Positions 35,713 to 44,684 of a stretch of 64,000 nt of DNA are shown piece after piece. The DNA is from Oscillatoria princeps RMCB-10. Its GTDB lineage: Bacteria; Cyanobacteriota; Cyanobacteriia; Cyanobacteriales; Oscillatoriaceae. The translations under genes were made by a program, and so were the position numbers. Each line of letters starts with the position of its first letter. Within the stretch, counting starts at the first letter, position 1. The DNA lies in assembly GCA_019359235.1 (NCBI GenBank), contig JAHHHT010000030.1:1-64000 (forward strand), given 5' to 3'. The notes under the pieces are model-generated. The model had not been told where the DNA came from. It saw only the letters and a program-made list of their open reading frames with translations, and did not search any database.

Positions 35713-36477
35713 ATGAGCCTTGTAACCCCCAACCCCCAACCCCCAACCCCCAGCCCCCGCACAGCTGGGGTTGCCGTTCGCGACCTAGTATTTTCCTATC
35801 CCCAGCAGCCGCCGGTTTTGCGGGGGATTTCCTTCACCGTCAATCAAGGAGAGCGAGTTGCCCTGCTCGGACCCACAGGTTCCGGCAAAAGCACTTTACT
35901 GGAAAACCTGATTGGTTTAAAATCGCCCAACTCCGGGCAAATTTGGATTCAGGGCACTCGCCTCGAACCGGCAACCCTGCCGCAAGTGCGCCGGCAAATC
36001 GGTTTTTCCTTCCAAGACGCCAGCGACCAGCTGTTCATGCCAACCATCCTGGAAGACATCACCTTTGGCCCGCGCAATTACGGCGCAAAACCGGCAGCTG
36101 CGGCAGAAAAAGCGCACCAACTGCTCGCAGAATTTGGTCTGGAAACCTACGCCCACCGTTCCGCCCACGAACTTTCTGGCGGCCAGAAACGCCTTGCCGC
36201 CCTAGCTGCTATTCTGGCCCTAGAGCCTTCCGTATTAATTTTGGACGAACCCACAACCGGCCTCGATCCGGGGTGGCGGCGTCACCTAGCCAAAGTGCTG
36301 TCTAAGTTGCCGGTGCGGGTGCTGCTGATTGCTTCCCACGACCTGAATTGGATTGGCAAAACCACTGACAGAGCGATAGTTTTGGCCGGTGGGGAAATTC
36401 AGGCAGATGCGCCAACCCGCGAACTGCTGCGAGATGGCTCAGTGCTGGAACAGTACGGTTTGCCTTTGGATTATTAA
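35713..36477 (+). CDS. cbiO: ECF transporter ATP-binding component CbiO
   Basis: 254 residues. ABC ATPase with Walker A GPTGSGKST, Q-loop GFSFQDASDQLF, signature LSGGQKRLA, Walker B VLILDEPTTGLDP and the switch ASHDLN. The QDASDQLF sequence is the usual ECF-type Q-helix. It energises CbiM/CbiQ, encoded 141 bases upstream. The first 18 residues (TPNPQPPTPSPR) are encoded by a CCCCCAA repeat that seems to have been captured as the N-terminus; the conserved domain begins at AVRDLVFSYPQQ. No other start codon precedes the domain. Confidence 0.92.
   Translation: MSLVTPNPQPPTPSPRTAGVAVRDLVFSYPQQPPVLRGISFTVNQGERVALLGPTGSGKSTLLENLIGLKSPNSGQIWIQGTRLEPATLPQVRRQIGFSFQDASDQLFMPTILEDITFGPRNYGAKPAAAAEKAHQLLAEFGLETYAHRSAHELSGGQKRLAALAAILALEPSVLILDEPTTGLDPGWRRHLAKVLSKLPVRVLLIASHDLNWIGKTTDRAIVLAGGEIQADAPTRELLRDGSVLEQYGLPLDY
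35725..35758 (+). repeat. CCCCCAA heptamer repeat inside the cbiO 5' end
   Basis: Four copies of CCCCCAA, the last variant CCCCCAG, coding for a Pro/Asn-rich stretch at the CbiO N-terminus. Confidence 0.85.
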
Positions 36478-36483
36478 AGGGTT

Positions 36484-36690
36484 GGGGCCGGGATTTGGGG
36501 ATTTGGGGATTTGGAGTTGCGCCGGGATTTGGGGATTTGGGGATTTGGGGTTTGGGCCGGGATTTGGGGATTTGGGGATTTGGGGTTTGGGCCGGGATTT
36601 GGGGATTTGGGGATTTGGGGTTTGGGCCGGGATTTGGGGATTTGGGGATTTGGAGTTTGGGCCAGGATTTGGGAATTTGGGGATTTGGAA
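36484..36690 (+). repeat. 35-bp minisatellite, about six copies
   Basis: CCGGGA landmarks at 36488, 36522, 36557, 36592, 36627 and 36662 (last as CCAGGA) give a 34/35-bp period. Each unit is two or three GGGATTTGG blocks plus GTTTGGGCC. It starts immediately after cbiO. The period opens false Gly/Trp-rich ORFs in three frames. Confidence 0.93.
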
Positions 36691-36718
36691 AATTAGAATA
36701 TTGAAGTGAAGTAAAGAT

Positions 36719-37114
36719 ATGGCAAAGGGATTTGAAAAATTCGTTGATCTTACCCAGGAGATTATTGCTGCGTGTTATGAAGTCCACAGAATTCTTGGGC
36801 CCGGTCTTGAGGAGCGCTTTTATAGGAATGCTTTGATAGAGGAATTGACCTTGCGGGGAATAAAGGCTGTTAGCGAGCAGGTATTCCCAGTACACTACAA
36901 GGGCAAGTTTATCGGGAAGCACCAAGTAGATGTGATTGTGGAAGATAAGGTGTCGGTTGAAGTGAAAGCTGTGACCGGCCAACTGCTGAATGTCCATATA
37001 GCTCAAACTATCTCGGAAATGCGGGTCTGTAAATTACCTGTGGCGCTTTTGGTGAATTTCGGAGATACTAGCGTGCAAGTCCGTCGCTTTGAAAACCGCG
37101 ACTCCATCCCCTAA
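36719..37114 (+). CDS. GxxExxY family protein
   Basis: 131 residues. Family signatures: ITQEII-like QEIIAACYEVHRILGPGL, the GLEERFY box giving the GxxExxY name, and the core IGKHQVDVIVEDKVSVEVKA, which carries the D...ExK pattern of the PD-(D/E)XK nuclease fold. The biological role is not established; members are widespread in bacteria and often sit in mobile or repeat-rich regions. The last codons (FENRDSIP) are encoded in the first copy of a 58-bp tandem duplication, so the natural C-terminus may have been altered. Confidence 0.85.
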   Translation: MAKGFEKFVDLTQEIIAACYEVHRILGPGLEERFYRNALIEELTLRGIKAVSEQVFPVHYKGKFIGKHQVDVIVEDKVSVEVKAVTGQLLNVHIAQTISEMRVCKLPVALLVNFGDTSVQVRRFENRDSIP

Positions 37115-37206
37115 TCCCCTAATCGCCTAATCCCGGCTCTTTAAATTTGAAAACCGCGACTCCCTCCCCTAATCCCCTAATCCCCTAATCCCGGCTCTTT
37201 CAATTT
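37091..37206. repeat. 58-bp tandem duplication spanning two convergent gene ends
   Basis: Copy 1 37091-37148, copy 2 37149-37206, differing at three positions. Each contains CCCCTAAT repeats. Copy 1 provides the stop of the GxxExxY gene; copy 2 provides the stop and final codons of the potassium channel gene. Confidence 0.93.
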
Positions 37207-38163
37207 TACCACGGCTTCCCGGTAAAGCGCCACCGCTAAGTCTCGGATGATTTCTTCGCTCTCGAAGGAATCTCCCAATTTTCTTTTGGCGGTATCAACG
37301 CAGAGTTTCATCAGTTCTGCTGACTGCTCGATGTGGCCGGCAATCTCCTGTTGCTGTTCAAGCTTCGGTTTTGCCGGCTGGGTTTGGGCTGGGGGGGGAA
37401 TCTCGTTTTGCTTTCTTTTTTGAATTTCTTCGGAGAAACCGGACGCGATGATGCCGGCGGGGAGGGCAAATAATCCAATCCCTATGAAGGCGAGTGCCGC
37501 ACTGAATAATTTGCCCAGGGGGGTGACGGGGTAAACGTCGCCATAACCGACGGTTGTCAGGGTGACTACTCCCCACCACATGGCTGCCGATATGCTGGGA
37601 AATGCTTCGGGTTGAGCGCCGCTTTCGGCATAATACATGACCGATGAGGCAAATATTAACAGGATTAAGACGGACAGGAATGTCATCGCTAACTCATGTT
37701 TTTTGTTGGCGATTACTTGTAAAATGGCTTGCAGGGACTGGGAGTATCTAATCAGCTTTAACAGTCGGAGCAGCCGAAAGATGTCGGCTTCTTTTATCAG
37801 CGCGACATCCGGGAATAGGGCCATTAAGTAAAAGGGCAGTATGGCCATTAAGTCTGCGATCACTAAGGGGGTGAGGGCGTATCCCAGTCTCCCCCAAATC
37901 GGATGCCGGTATCTGGGATCGGACGTGCACGACCAAAGTTGCAAAATGTATAATATTGTAAAGTATATTAAAACAGTCAGCTCAATGCCTGAGAAAAATA
38001 GGTTGTACTGAAAGGAAAGGCTCTTGGATGTTTGTAAAATAAAGGCGCTCACATCTAAGAGGACTAAAACAGTGACGCTAATGTCGTCAAATCTGCTCAG
38101 CAAGTCCTGAGAATCTGAGGATTCTAGGATTTCATAGACTCGGTTTTTAAGTGGCTGACTCAT
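37177..38163 (-). CDS. Voltage-gated-type potassium channel (Kv-like, six-helix)
   Basis: 328 residues. Six helices: S1 ISVTVLVLLDVSAFIL, S2 IYFTILYILQLW, S3 LTPLVIADLMAILPFYLMAL, S4 IFRLLRLLKLIRYSQ with spaced Arg/Lys (about 128-141), S5 FLSVLILLIFASSVMYYA, then the pore loop TLTTVGYGDVYP (selectivity filter TVGYGD 204-209) and S6 FIGIGLFALPAGIIASGF. The cytoplasmic C-tail is about 80 residues, charged and coiled. Such channels carry K+ and can set membrane potential. The extreme C-terminus (KEPGLGD) is encoded in the 58-bp duplication. Confidence 0.9.
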   Translation of the reverse strand: MSQPLKNRVYEILESSDSQDLLSRFDDISVTVLVLLDVSAFILQTSKSLSFQYNLFFSGIELTVLIYFTILYILQLWSCTSDPRYRHPIWGRLGYALTPLVIADLMAILPFYLMALFPDVALIKEADIFRLLRLLKLIRYSQSLQAILQVIANKKHELAMTFLSVLILLIFASSVMYYAESGAQPEAFPSISAAMWWGVVTLTTVGYGDVYPVTPLGKLFSAALAFIGIGLFALPAGIIASGFSEEIQKRKQNEIPPPAQTQPAKPKLEQQQEIAGHIEQSAELMKLCVDTAKRKLGDSFESEEIIRDLAVALYREAVVKLKEPGLGD

Positions 38164-38404
38164 CTGACTGGGGAGGCAGGGAAGCGAGGGAGATTAATAT
38201 TTTATAATTCTAACACATGCGGGTAAATGCCAGGAGCTGAACCAGGCACATTTCAGCGGCCAAATGCCGGGGGGTTTTGCTCAGGTGCGGGGGGGGAAAA
38301 CCGGCTCGGGTGCGGGCGTGCGGCGAGAGGTTGGCTGCCGCTGAGGCTGTCAAATGCTGCTATCATAATGTAAATACCGGAAATGTCTTCAGCAATGGGC
38401 TGAC

Positions 38405-38971
38405 ATGACGATGAAAACTCCCTCACTGGCTCAACGGTTAACCGGCTTGGCAATTGCACTCGGCACTGCAGCCACTTTCAGTCAGCCAGGCGCGGCTGAA
38501 GGCACAACCTTTTTTTGCGGCGCGAGCGACGGCATCCCCGCAACCATCGCCCGCATCCGGGGGGAAGAGGTGCCGGTGATTCTCTGGAATTCTCCAGATA
38601 TCGCGGATTCCGGCGATACCCCCCTGCAGCGCTGCGAGAATGTCTCTCAAAAATTCCAGATTTATTACGACACCGGCACGCTGAATTACATTACGACGGC
38701 GAGGAGGGATGGCCAAGTGGTGGCGTGCGCCGCTCAGGGTGCGGGGGAGCCTTGTGCCGAGGTGCTGTTTCCGCTAAAGTCGGATGAGAAGAACCCCAAA
38801 AGCGCTCTGCAACGGATATTGCGCATCCGCGTCCCCGCTGACGGGCCAATCAGCGAAACTGACCCCCGCGTCTACATCAGTCTGGATAAGTATCTCAACG
38901 GTCAGTACCCCAGCTTGGATCTGACTCGCACCCGCACCTCCGGATCTCAACCTGAAAATTCCCCCCAGTGA
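38405..38971 (+). CDS. Exported COP23 domain protein
   Basis: 188 residues from ATG 38405 (ATG 38411 is possible). Signal peptide 1-32, cleaved near PGAAEG. The mature part TFFCGASDGIPATIARIRGE, PVILWNSPDI, CENVSQKFQIYYDTGTLNYI matches the circadian-oscillating polypeptide COP23 domain, with the conserved Cys pattern (FFCG, RCENVS, VVACAAQ, EPCAEVLF). COP23 was described as an oscillating membrane-associated protein in cyanobacteria; the function is unknown. It starts a plus-strand run with the protease-WD40 gene 67 bases downstream, and similar pairs with trypsin-like genes suggest a shared role. Confidence 0.78.
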   Translation: MTMKTPSLAQRLTGLAIALGTAATFSQPGAAEGTTFFCGASDGIPATIARIRGEEVPVILWNSPDIADSGDTPLQRCENVSQKFQIYYDTGTLNYITTARRDGQVVACAAQGAGEPCAEVLFPLKSDEKNPKSALQRILRIRVPADGPISETDPRVYISLDKYLNGQYPSLDLTRTRTSGSQPENSPQ

Positions 38972-39037
38972 GGGCTTATTGACGCAACCGGACACGATGT
39001 GAAAGGTGACGTGAAAGGTGACGGGAGATTCAACCTT

Positions 39038-40687
39038 ATGAGCTTCAATTTTTCCAGCAATTTTGCCCGGACACTGCCGGCGGCGCTTTTGGGTGCGGCT
39101 ATCGCACTGGTGCAGCCAACAGTCGCAGTGCCGCAAACCCCCGGCGAAGAAGCGATTGCCGGCATTGCCAAAGAAGTGACTGCTGTTGTTAACGGGCAAA
39201 ATCCCGGTTCGGGCGCGATTATCTCCAGGCAAGGCAATACTTACTACGTCCTCACCGCCAAACATGTCGTAGCCACCCCAGATCAATATGAGATTTTAAC
39301 CTCTGATGGGGAAAAACACACTCTGGACTACAGCACGGTTAAAAAACTTCCGGGAGTCGATTTAGCTGTCGTGCAGTTCACCAGCAACAAAAACTACCGC
39401 GTTGCTGTGCTGGGAAACTCTGACACCGCCAAAGAAGGCGTGACGGTTTACACTTCCGGGTGGCCCCACCCCGGACGCGCTATTACCCAGCGCATCTATC
39501 AAATCACTCAGGGGCGCATCTCCGGTCTGCCGCTCCAGCCTTTGGAAGATGGCTACCGTTTAGTCTACACGAATGTCACCCGTTCCGGCATGAGTGGCGG
39601 CCCCGTTTTTGACGATCGGGGGCGGGTTATTGGCATTCACGGACGGGCGGAAGGCGAACCGATTTACAATGCCGATACGGGCGATACGGTAGATGTCAAA
39701 TCCGGGTTTAACTTGGGGATTCCTATCAACACGTTTCTTAAATTAGCCCCGCAGGCGGGAATTAATTTGCCCTACTCTCGGACACAGTTCTCCGCTTTCA
39801 AAACCCTGGATGCCGGTGAGGTTTTGTCCGCCGCTATCAGTCCTGACGGGCAAACTGTGGTGAGTGGCGGCAAAGACGGCAGCATCCAGCTGTGGGACTT
39901 GCGGACTGGGCAGCGGAAAAAGGCTCTCACCGGCTCAAAAGCGGTTTACTCCCTTGCCATCACCCCGGACGGCCAGACCTTGGCCAGCAGCAGTGCTGAG
40001 GGGACAGTCAAGCTCTGGAATCTCAGCACCGGCGAGCAGTTGGGCGCGATGCCCGGGCACGGGCCCCTGACGGTCAGCCGGTCGGGCCAACTCCTCGCCG
40101 GCAGCAGCGCGGACCGCAAGGCAATCTCGGTTTGGGATGCGCGAACCGGACAGTTAAAAAAGACTCTCGCGGTGGAAGGAGAGCCGGTTTCTATCGCTTT
40201 CAGCCCCGACAGCCAAACCCTAGCCGGCATTGATAAAGAGGCGAAGGGAATTAAAATTTGGGACTTGCACTCTGACGCACCGCCCCGCATTCTAAAAACA
40301 AAACCCGTCGGCGGTTACGACCGCTGCGCCGCTATCAGTCCCGACGCTCAAACCCTCGTCAGTCTTTCCTGGTTCGGCAGAGTCAGGATATGGAACCTGC
40401 AAACGGGTGAGATCCTTCGCAGTTTCGAGACTCTCAACAGCGACACCTTTCTGTGCGAGTCTGCCAGCGTTGATTCCAACGGTCAAATCTTGGCCGGCAG
40501 CAGCTGGAATCCCAAGGAAGTCAACCTGTGGAATCTGCAAACAGAACAGCTGGTTTCTTTCCCAAATTCCACCCATCCGATTGCCCTCAGCCCCGACGGG
40601 CAAACCGCAGTCACCGGCAACTTAAAAAATCAGTTGGAATTTTCTGGCCTGAAAATTTGGCGAGCAACTGGTAGCGGAGACCCCTGA
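39038..40687 (+). CDS. Exported trypsin-like serine protease fused to WD40 repeats
   Basis: 549 residues from ATG 39038 (GGGAG about 10 bases upstream); the longer frame begins at a GTG without a signal. A signal peptide (residues 1-32) is followed by a trypsin-like domain with triad H76 (LTAKHVVA), D108 (GVDLAVV) and S186 (RSGMSGGPV). From about residue 250 there are six or seven WD40-like blades (ISPDGQTVVSGGKDGSIQLW, ITPDGQTLASSSAEGTVKLW and others) forming a beta-propeller. The protease would act outside the cytoplasm, with the propeller binding targets or partners. The next gene starts inside its stop (TGATG). Confidence 0.88.
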   Translation: MSFNFSSNFARTLPAALLGAAIALVQPTVAVPQTPGEEAIAGIAKEVTAVVNGQNPGSGAIISRQGNTYYVLTAKHVVATPDQYEILTSDGEKHTLDYSTVKKLPGVDLAVVQFTSNKNYRVAVLGNSDTAKEGVTVYTSGWPHPGRAITQRIYQITQGRISGLPLQPLEDGYRLVYTNVTRSGMSGGPVFDDRGRVIGIHGRAEGEPIYNADTGDTVDVKSGFNLGIPINTFLKLAPQAGINLPYSRTQFSAFKTLDAGEVLSAAISPDGQTVVSGGKDGSIQLWDLRTGQRKKALTGSKAVYSLAITPDGQTLASSSAEGTVKLWNLSTGEQLGAMPGHGPLTVSRSGQLLAGSSADRKAISVWDARTGQLKKTLAVEGEPVSIAFSPDSQTLAGIDKEAKGIKIWDLHSDAPPRILKTKPVGGYDRCAAISPDAQTLVSLSWFGRVRIWNLQTGEILRSFETLNSDTFLCESASVDSNGQILAGSSWNPKEVNLWNLQTEQLVSFPNSTHPIALSPDGQTAVTGNLKNQLEFSGLKIWRATGSGDP

Positions 40688-41535
40688 TGTCGTACCAGAA
40701 AGTCACAAAAACAGTCCTGACAGCTGTTACAATTATATATTCTAGTCTCGGTTTAGCAGATTTTTCTCAGGCTAAACCCCACCAACAAATCAATCAATTG
40801 CGGGACACGAATCAATGTCAGGGATGCGATCTCAGAGGAGCCAGTCTCAGCCGCGCCGACCTTAAAGGGGTCAACTTGAGCCGCGCCGACTTGAGCGGTG
40901 CCGATCTCAAGTATGCTAACCTGGAGAGTGCCGACTTGAGCGGCACCAACCTGCAAAATGCCGGCCTGCATTTTGCCAACCTGGAAAATGCGGATCTCAG
41001 AGGTGCTGACCTCAGCAATGTTAACCTCTCTGCAGCCACACTGAAAAATGCCAGAATCGACCGGACGACAAAAATTGACGCCAAATGGCGTCTGGTTTGG
41101 GAGATTGTCAGTCTGGGAGGGCGAGGGCGAGATATTAGCGGTGCCGATTTGAGTCAAGCGAATCTGCAAGCGGCGAACTTGAGTGGCGCTAACTTAAGTG
41201 GGTCGGATTTGAGTGCCGCCCAGCTGAATAATGCTAACCTCAATAGTGTTAACCTGAACGGTGCTAAACTGATTAATGCGGACTTGAATCGCGCCAACCT
41301 AACTCACGCTAACCTGAGGGATGCTAACTTGAGGGATGCTAACCTGAGCGGTGCTGACCTCAGTGCTGCGGACTTGAGAGGTGCGGACTTGAGGGGTGCG
41401 GACTTGAGGGGTGCTGATTTAAGGAGCGATTCTTACTGGGGGAATACGCGACTCGAAGGGGCTAACCTGGAAGGGGCCAATCTGTGCGGGGCTGTTATGA
41501 ATGAGGGGACAATAATTGAGCGAGGCTGTGATTAA
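40687..41535 (+). CDS. Exported pentapeptide-repeat protein
   Basis: 282 residues. The start overlaps the stop of the protease gene by one base (TGATG), so translation is probably coupled. The signal peptide ends at about 29 (LGLADFSQA). Pentapeptide A(D/N)LxX repeats form right-handed quadrilateral helices in two blocks, about 48-115 and 140-265, split by KNARIDRTTKIDAKWRLVWE, a short non-repeat segment. Two cysteines near the N-terminus (NQCQGCDLRG) and two near the end (NLCGAV, ERGCD) could form disulfides outside the cell. Function unknown; coupling to the protease suggests an inhibitor, scaffold or substrate. Confidence 0.85.
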   Translation: MSYQKVTKTVLTAVTIIYSSLGLADFSQAKPHQQINQLRDTNQCQGCDLRGASLSRADLKGVNLSRADLSGADLKYANLESADLSGTNLQNAGLHFANLENADLRGADLSNVNLSAATLKNARIDRTTKIDAKWRLVWEIVSLGGRGRDISGADLSQANLQAANLSGANLSGSDLSAAQLNNANLNSVNLNGAKLINADLNRANLTHANLRDANLRDANLSGADLSAADLRGADLRGADLRGADLRSDSYWGNTRLEGANLEGANLCGAVMNEGTIIERGCD

Positions 41536-41558
41536 GTAGCAGGACAAAACGGAATATC

Positions 41559-41593
41559 AAGAAACCTGGTTTATTAAATAATCCTGGTTTCAG
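41559..41593. repeat. Dispersed palindrome, AAACCCGGTTTCTT family (variant)
   Basis: Arms AAGAAACCTGGTTTATT and AATAATCCTGGTTTCA, lying in the 80-base gap between the pentapeptide and TPR-CHAT genes. Confidence 0.75.
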
Positions 41594-41614
41594 GCAGCGT
41601 CTGAGAGCGCCGTT

Positions 41615-44320
41615 ATGTTAGGCTTAATTATGTCAGGATACTTACTGCTAAATCTCTTCTGGAGAACTAGACCCGTGCCCTTACGCTTTCGCTCCCTCAG
41701 CCTTGTGACGGCCATTCTGTTCCTGCCGGCAATCCTCGCACTCCCCTCCTCACCTTATGGGAAAGAGGGTTGGGGGCTGAGGGGCGCAGCAGCAGCACAG
41801 GAACGCAGCAGCACACCGGCAGTCCCCAGCGCCGCTGAAGCAGACCGGCTCTTTCAACAATGTGCCGAGCAATTGCAGACCGGCTACTTTCGAGACGCCC
41901 TGCAAACCTGCCAGCAAGTTCTCGCCATTCGCCAGCAGCTAAACGACAAAGCCGGCATCGCAGACGCGCTGACTCACACCGGTGAAGTTCTCCTCAACCT
42001 GAGCGAATACGAGACAGCTTTAGAAAGTTTAAATCTAGCAATAGAACTTTACAAACAGCTAAACAATCCCGCCGGTGAGGCGGTAGCTCTCAATCATATC
42101 GGTTTTGTTTACCGCCGGCAGGGCAAGTATTCTCAAGCCTTGAAATCGCACCGGCAAGCCTTGCAAATCGCTCAAAAAATTGCTAAACTGGAAGTGGAGG
42201 GAGAATCGCTCCACAACATCGCTGCTGTCAGCGCCGATTTGGGCGAGTATGGCGAGGCGCTGGAACTGTACCGGCAAGCTTTAGCGATTCGCCGGCAAGT
42301 GGGCGACAAGCGGGGCGAAGGGCGCACCCTAAATAATATAGCCGGCGTTTACGACACTCTGGGAGATAGCAAGCAAGCGCTGGAATCCTACCAGCAAGCC
42401 CTAGCCATTCGCCAGGAAATCGGCGACAGAGCCGGTGCCGGTCGCATTCTCAATAACATCGGGGTACTGTACCGCCAGCAGGCAGAATATTCCCAAGCAA
42501 TCGCCTACTTCGAGCGAGCTTTGCCTGCGCTGCAAGAAACCGGCGACAGGGCGAGCCTGAACAGCACGCTCAACAGCCTTGGCGCTCTTTACGAAAGTGC
42601 CGGCAAGTATCCGGAGGCGCTGGCATCCTACCAGCAAGCGCTGGCACTCGCTAGAGAAATTGGCGACAAACCGGGCGCGAGAAAAGCGCTCAGCAATATC
42701 GGGTTTGCCTTCGCCCGACAAAACCAGCCGGAGTTAGGGATTGTTTTCTACAAGCAAGCCGTCAACATCACCGAGGCGATCCGGCAAGATTTGCGCCAAC
42801 TTTCGCGGGAACAGCAGCAGTCTTATACAGAAACAGTTGCCGACACCTATCGCAGTCTGGCTGACCTGCTGCTCAGGCAAAATCGGGTGCTGGAAGCGCA
42901 ACAGGTTCTGGATTTGCTCAAGGTTCAGGAACTCGACGACTACCTGAAAACCGTGCGGGGAAATGAGCGGACATCTGGGGGGGTTGAGCTGCTGCCCTCT
43001 GAACAGCGCGTCTCAGCTGAGTGGGCCCGCATTCAAGACAGGGCAATTCAGCTGGGAAAAGAACTTGCAGAACTGCAAAAAATTCCACCGGCATTCCTCA
43101 GCAGATCCCAGCAATCGCGGCGAGCAGAACTGGAGAAAATTCAGCAGGAAATTCGGCAGCAATTTAGCGAATTTAGCCGCCGTCCCGAGGTGGTGGCTCG
43201 GGTGCGGGATCTCGACCAAACAGCAGCGGGTGAAAATCTGGATTTTCCCAGTCTCAACCGGCTGCAAGAGACTCTGCAAAAACTGCAGCGAGGGAAGACA
43301 GCAAATACGCCTGTCCTGCTGTATCCGCTGGTGCTGGAAGACCGGCTGGAATTGGTGCTGGTGAGTGCGGACTCGCCCCCGATTCACCGCACAGTGCCGG
43401 TGCGGCGGGAAGAACTCAATAAAGCGATTGTAGCTTTTCGGCAAGCGCTCACCAATCGCACAAAATCAGTCGCCAAAGTTCAGCAGTCCGCGCGTTTGCT
43501 GTACGGCTGGCTGATTCAACCGGTAGAAAATGACCTCGCGCAAGCCAGCGCCCAAACCATTCTCTACGCCCCAGATGGCCAGCTGCGCTACCTCCCCCTC
43601 GCCGCTCTTTTTGATGGCAAGCAGTGGCTGGCGCAGCGCTTCAGCGTCAATAATATCACCGCCGCCAGCCTGACGAACTTCGACTCCCCACCGCAAAATC
43701 AACCCCGCATTCTTGCCGGTGCCTTTACCACCGGCAGTTACAGCGTCTGGGTGGGGACGCGCCAGTTTCCCTTTGTCGGGCTGCCGTTTGCCGGTCGGGA
43801 AGTGGAAAATCTGGCGGCTCTATTTCCGGGTACGACGAAATTGCTAGACCGGGACTTCAGTCGCGACGCCACTGTTCCCCGCATGAATCAGTACAGCACT
43901 GTCCATCTGGCGACCCATGCGGAATTCGTCAGCGGTCAGCCAGAAGATTCTTTTATTCTTTTTGGGGATGGCAGTCGCGCTACTCTCACAGATGTGGGAA
44001 ACTGGAAATTGTCGAATGTAGATTTGGTGGTGCTGAGCGCCTGCAAAACTGGCGTCGGCGGGGTGCTGGGGAATGGGGTGGAGATTTTGGGCTTTGGCTA
44101 CCAGATGCAGCAAGCCGGCGCGAGGGCGTCGGTCGCTTCTCTGTGGTCTGTGGACGACCGCAGCACGCAAGTGTTCATGGATGCTTTCTATGGGGCGCTG
44201 AAAACCGGCACCGTCACGAAAGTCGAAGCCCTGCGAACCGCTCAAATCTCCCTGATTGCCGGCAACTACCGGCACCCTTACTACTGGGCACCGTTTATTT
44301 TGATTGGCAATGGGCTGTGA
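41615..44320 (+). CDS. TPR-CHAT protease with N-terminal membrane/signal segment
   Basis: 901 residues (MSGYLLL at 41633 is a possible start). An N-terminal hydrophobic segment (27-47, LSLVTAILFLPAILALPSS) suggests export or anchoring. About eight TPRs cover 70-385 (GEGRTLNNIAGVYDTLGDSKQALESY type), then a helical linker, then a CHAT caspase-like protease with H768 (VHLATHAEF) and C810 (VLSACKTGVG). CHAT proteins are caspase-fold proteases; in other bacteria they activate partners by cleavage, and TPRs sense the trigger. It is downstream of the protease-WD40 and pentapeptide genes. The target is unknown. Confidence 0.9.
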   Translation: MLGLIMSGYLLLNLFWRTRPVPLRFRSLSLVTAILFLPAILALPSSPYGKEGWGLRGAAAAQERSSTPAVPSAAEADRLFQQCAEQLQTGYFRDALQTCQQVLAIRQQLNDKAGIADALTHTGEVLLNLSEYETALESLNLAIELYKQLNNPAGEAVALNHIGFVYRRQGKYSQALKSHRQALQIAQKIAKLEVEGESLHNIAAVSADLGEYGEALELYRQALAIRRQVGDKRGEGRTLNNIAGVYDTLGDSKQALESYQQALAIRQEIGDRAGAGRILNNIGVLYRQQAEYSQAIAYFERALPALQETGDRASLNSTLNSLGALYESAGKYPEALASYQQALALAREIGDKPGARKALSNIGFAFARQNQPELGIVFYKQAVNITEAIRQDLRQLSREQQQSYTETVADTYRSLADLLLRQNRVLEAQQVLDLLKVQELDDYLKTVRGNERTSGGVELLPSEQRVSAEWARIQDRAIQLGKELAELQKIPPAFLSRSQQSRRAELEKIQQEIRQQFSEFSRRPEVVARVRDLDQTAAGENLDFPSLNRLQETLQKLQRGKTANTPVLLYPLVLEDRLELVLVSADSPPIHRTVPVRREELNKAIVAFRQALTNRTKSVAKVQQSARLLYGWLIQPVENDLAQASAQTILYAPDGQLRYLPLAALFDGKQWLAQRFSVNNITAASLTNFDSPPQNQPRILAGAFTTGSYSVWVGTRQFPFVGLPFAGREVENLAALFPGTTKLLDRDFSRDATVPRMNQYSTVHLATHAEFVSGQPEDSFILFGDGSRATLTDVGNWKLSNVDLVVLSACKTGVGGVLGNGVEILGFGYQMQQAGARASVASLWSVDDRSTQVFMDAFYGALKTGTVTKVEALRTAQISLIAGNYRHPYYWAPFILIGNGL

Positions 44321-44684
44321 GGGAATGGGGCTGATTTTGGATTTTAGGTAAAGCAACCGCAGGTGAGCGCAGATGAACGCAGATAGCTGTTTAATGTCCA
44401 GTTGATTAACCGCACGAATACCCCCCTCACCCCCCTACCCCCTCTCCCACAAGGGGAGAGGGGGAGTGAGAAAAAACGGCGTCCTGAAGTGGCGGGGCCA
44501 AACCCGATTGAACCTCGCTCACCTGACCCCTGTCAAAATTTACCAGTTGTTTTATAATAAAAGTATAGTCGCAATAGATGAGCCACCTTTTAAGAGTCAG
44601 GGAAGATTTTTTGAGCGAAAACGTCAAATTATAAAGCCGGCCCCCTCTTGCTGTCAACCCCTTAACACAAAAAGGTAAGTCGTA
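44321..44684. other. Intergenic region upstream of the 7-PAS kinase
   Basis: No gene supported; the frame at 44466-44678 looks random. It contains a GC-rich inverted stretch CCCCTCTCCC/GGGGAGAGGGGG at 44437-44464, an AT-rich 44540-44580 and the likely promoter of the kinase. Confidence 0.5.
44437..44464. repeat. CCCTCTCCC...GGGGAGAGGG palindrome
   Basis: Inverted repeat CCCCTCTCCCACAAGGGGAGAGGGGG, a common dispersed form in this genome type; a related stretch occurs near 51500-51540. Confidence 0.7.

Noticed and set aside
36302-37006. Long minus-strand ORF with Pro/Asn/Lys repeats
   Set aside because: It is an opposite-strand read of the 35-bp minisatellite and of parts of cbiO and the GxxExxY gene.
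44466-44678. Plus-strand ORF before the 7-PAS kinase
   Set aside because: No motif; no start signal; lies in a GC palindrome and an AT-rich promoter-like region.
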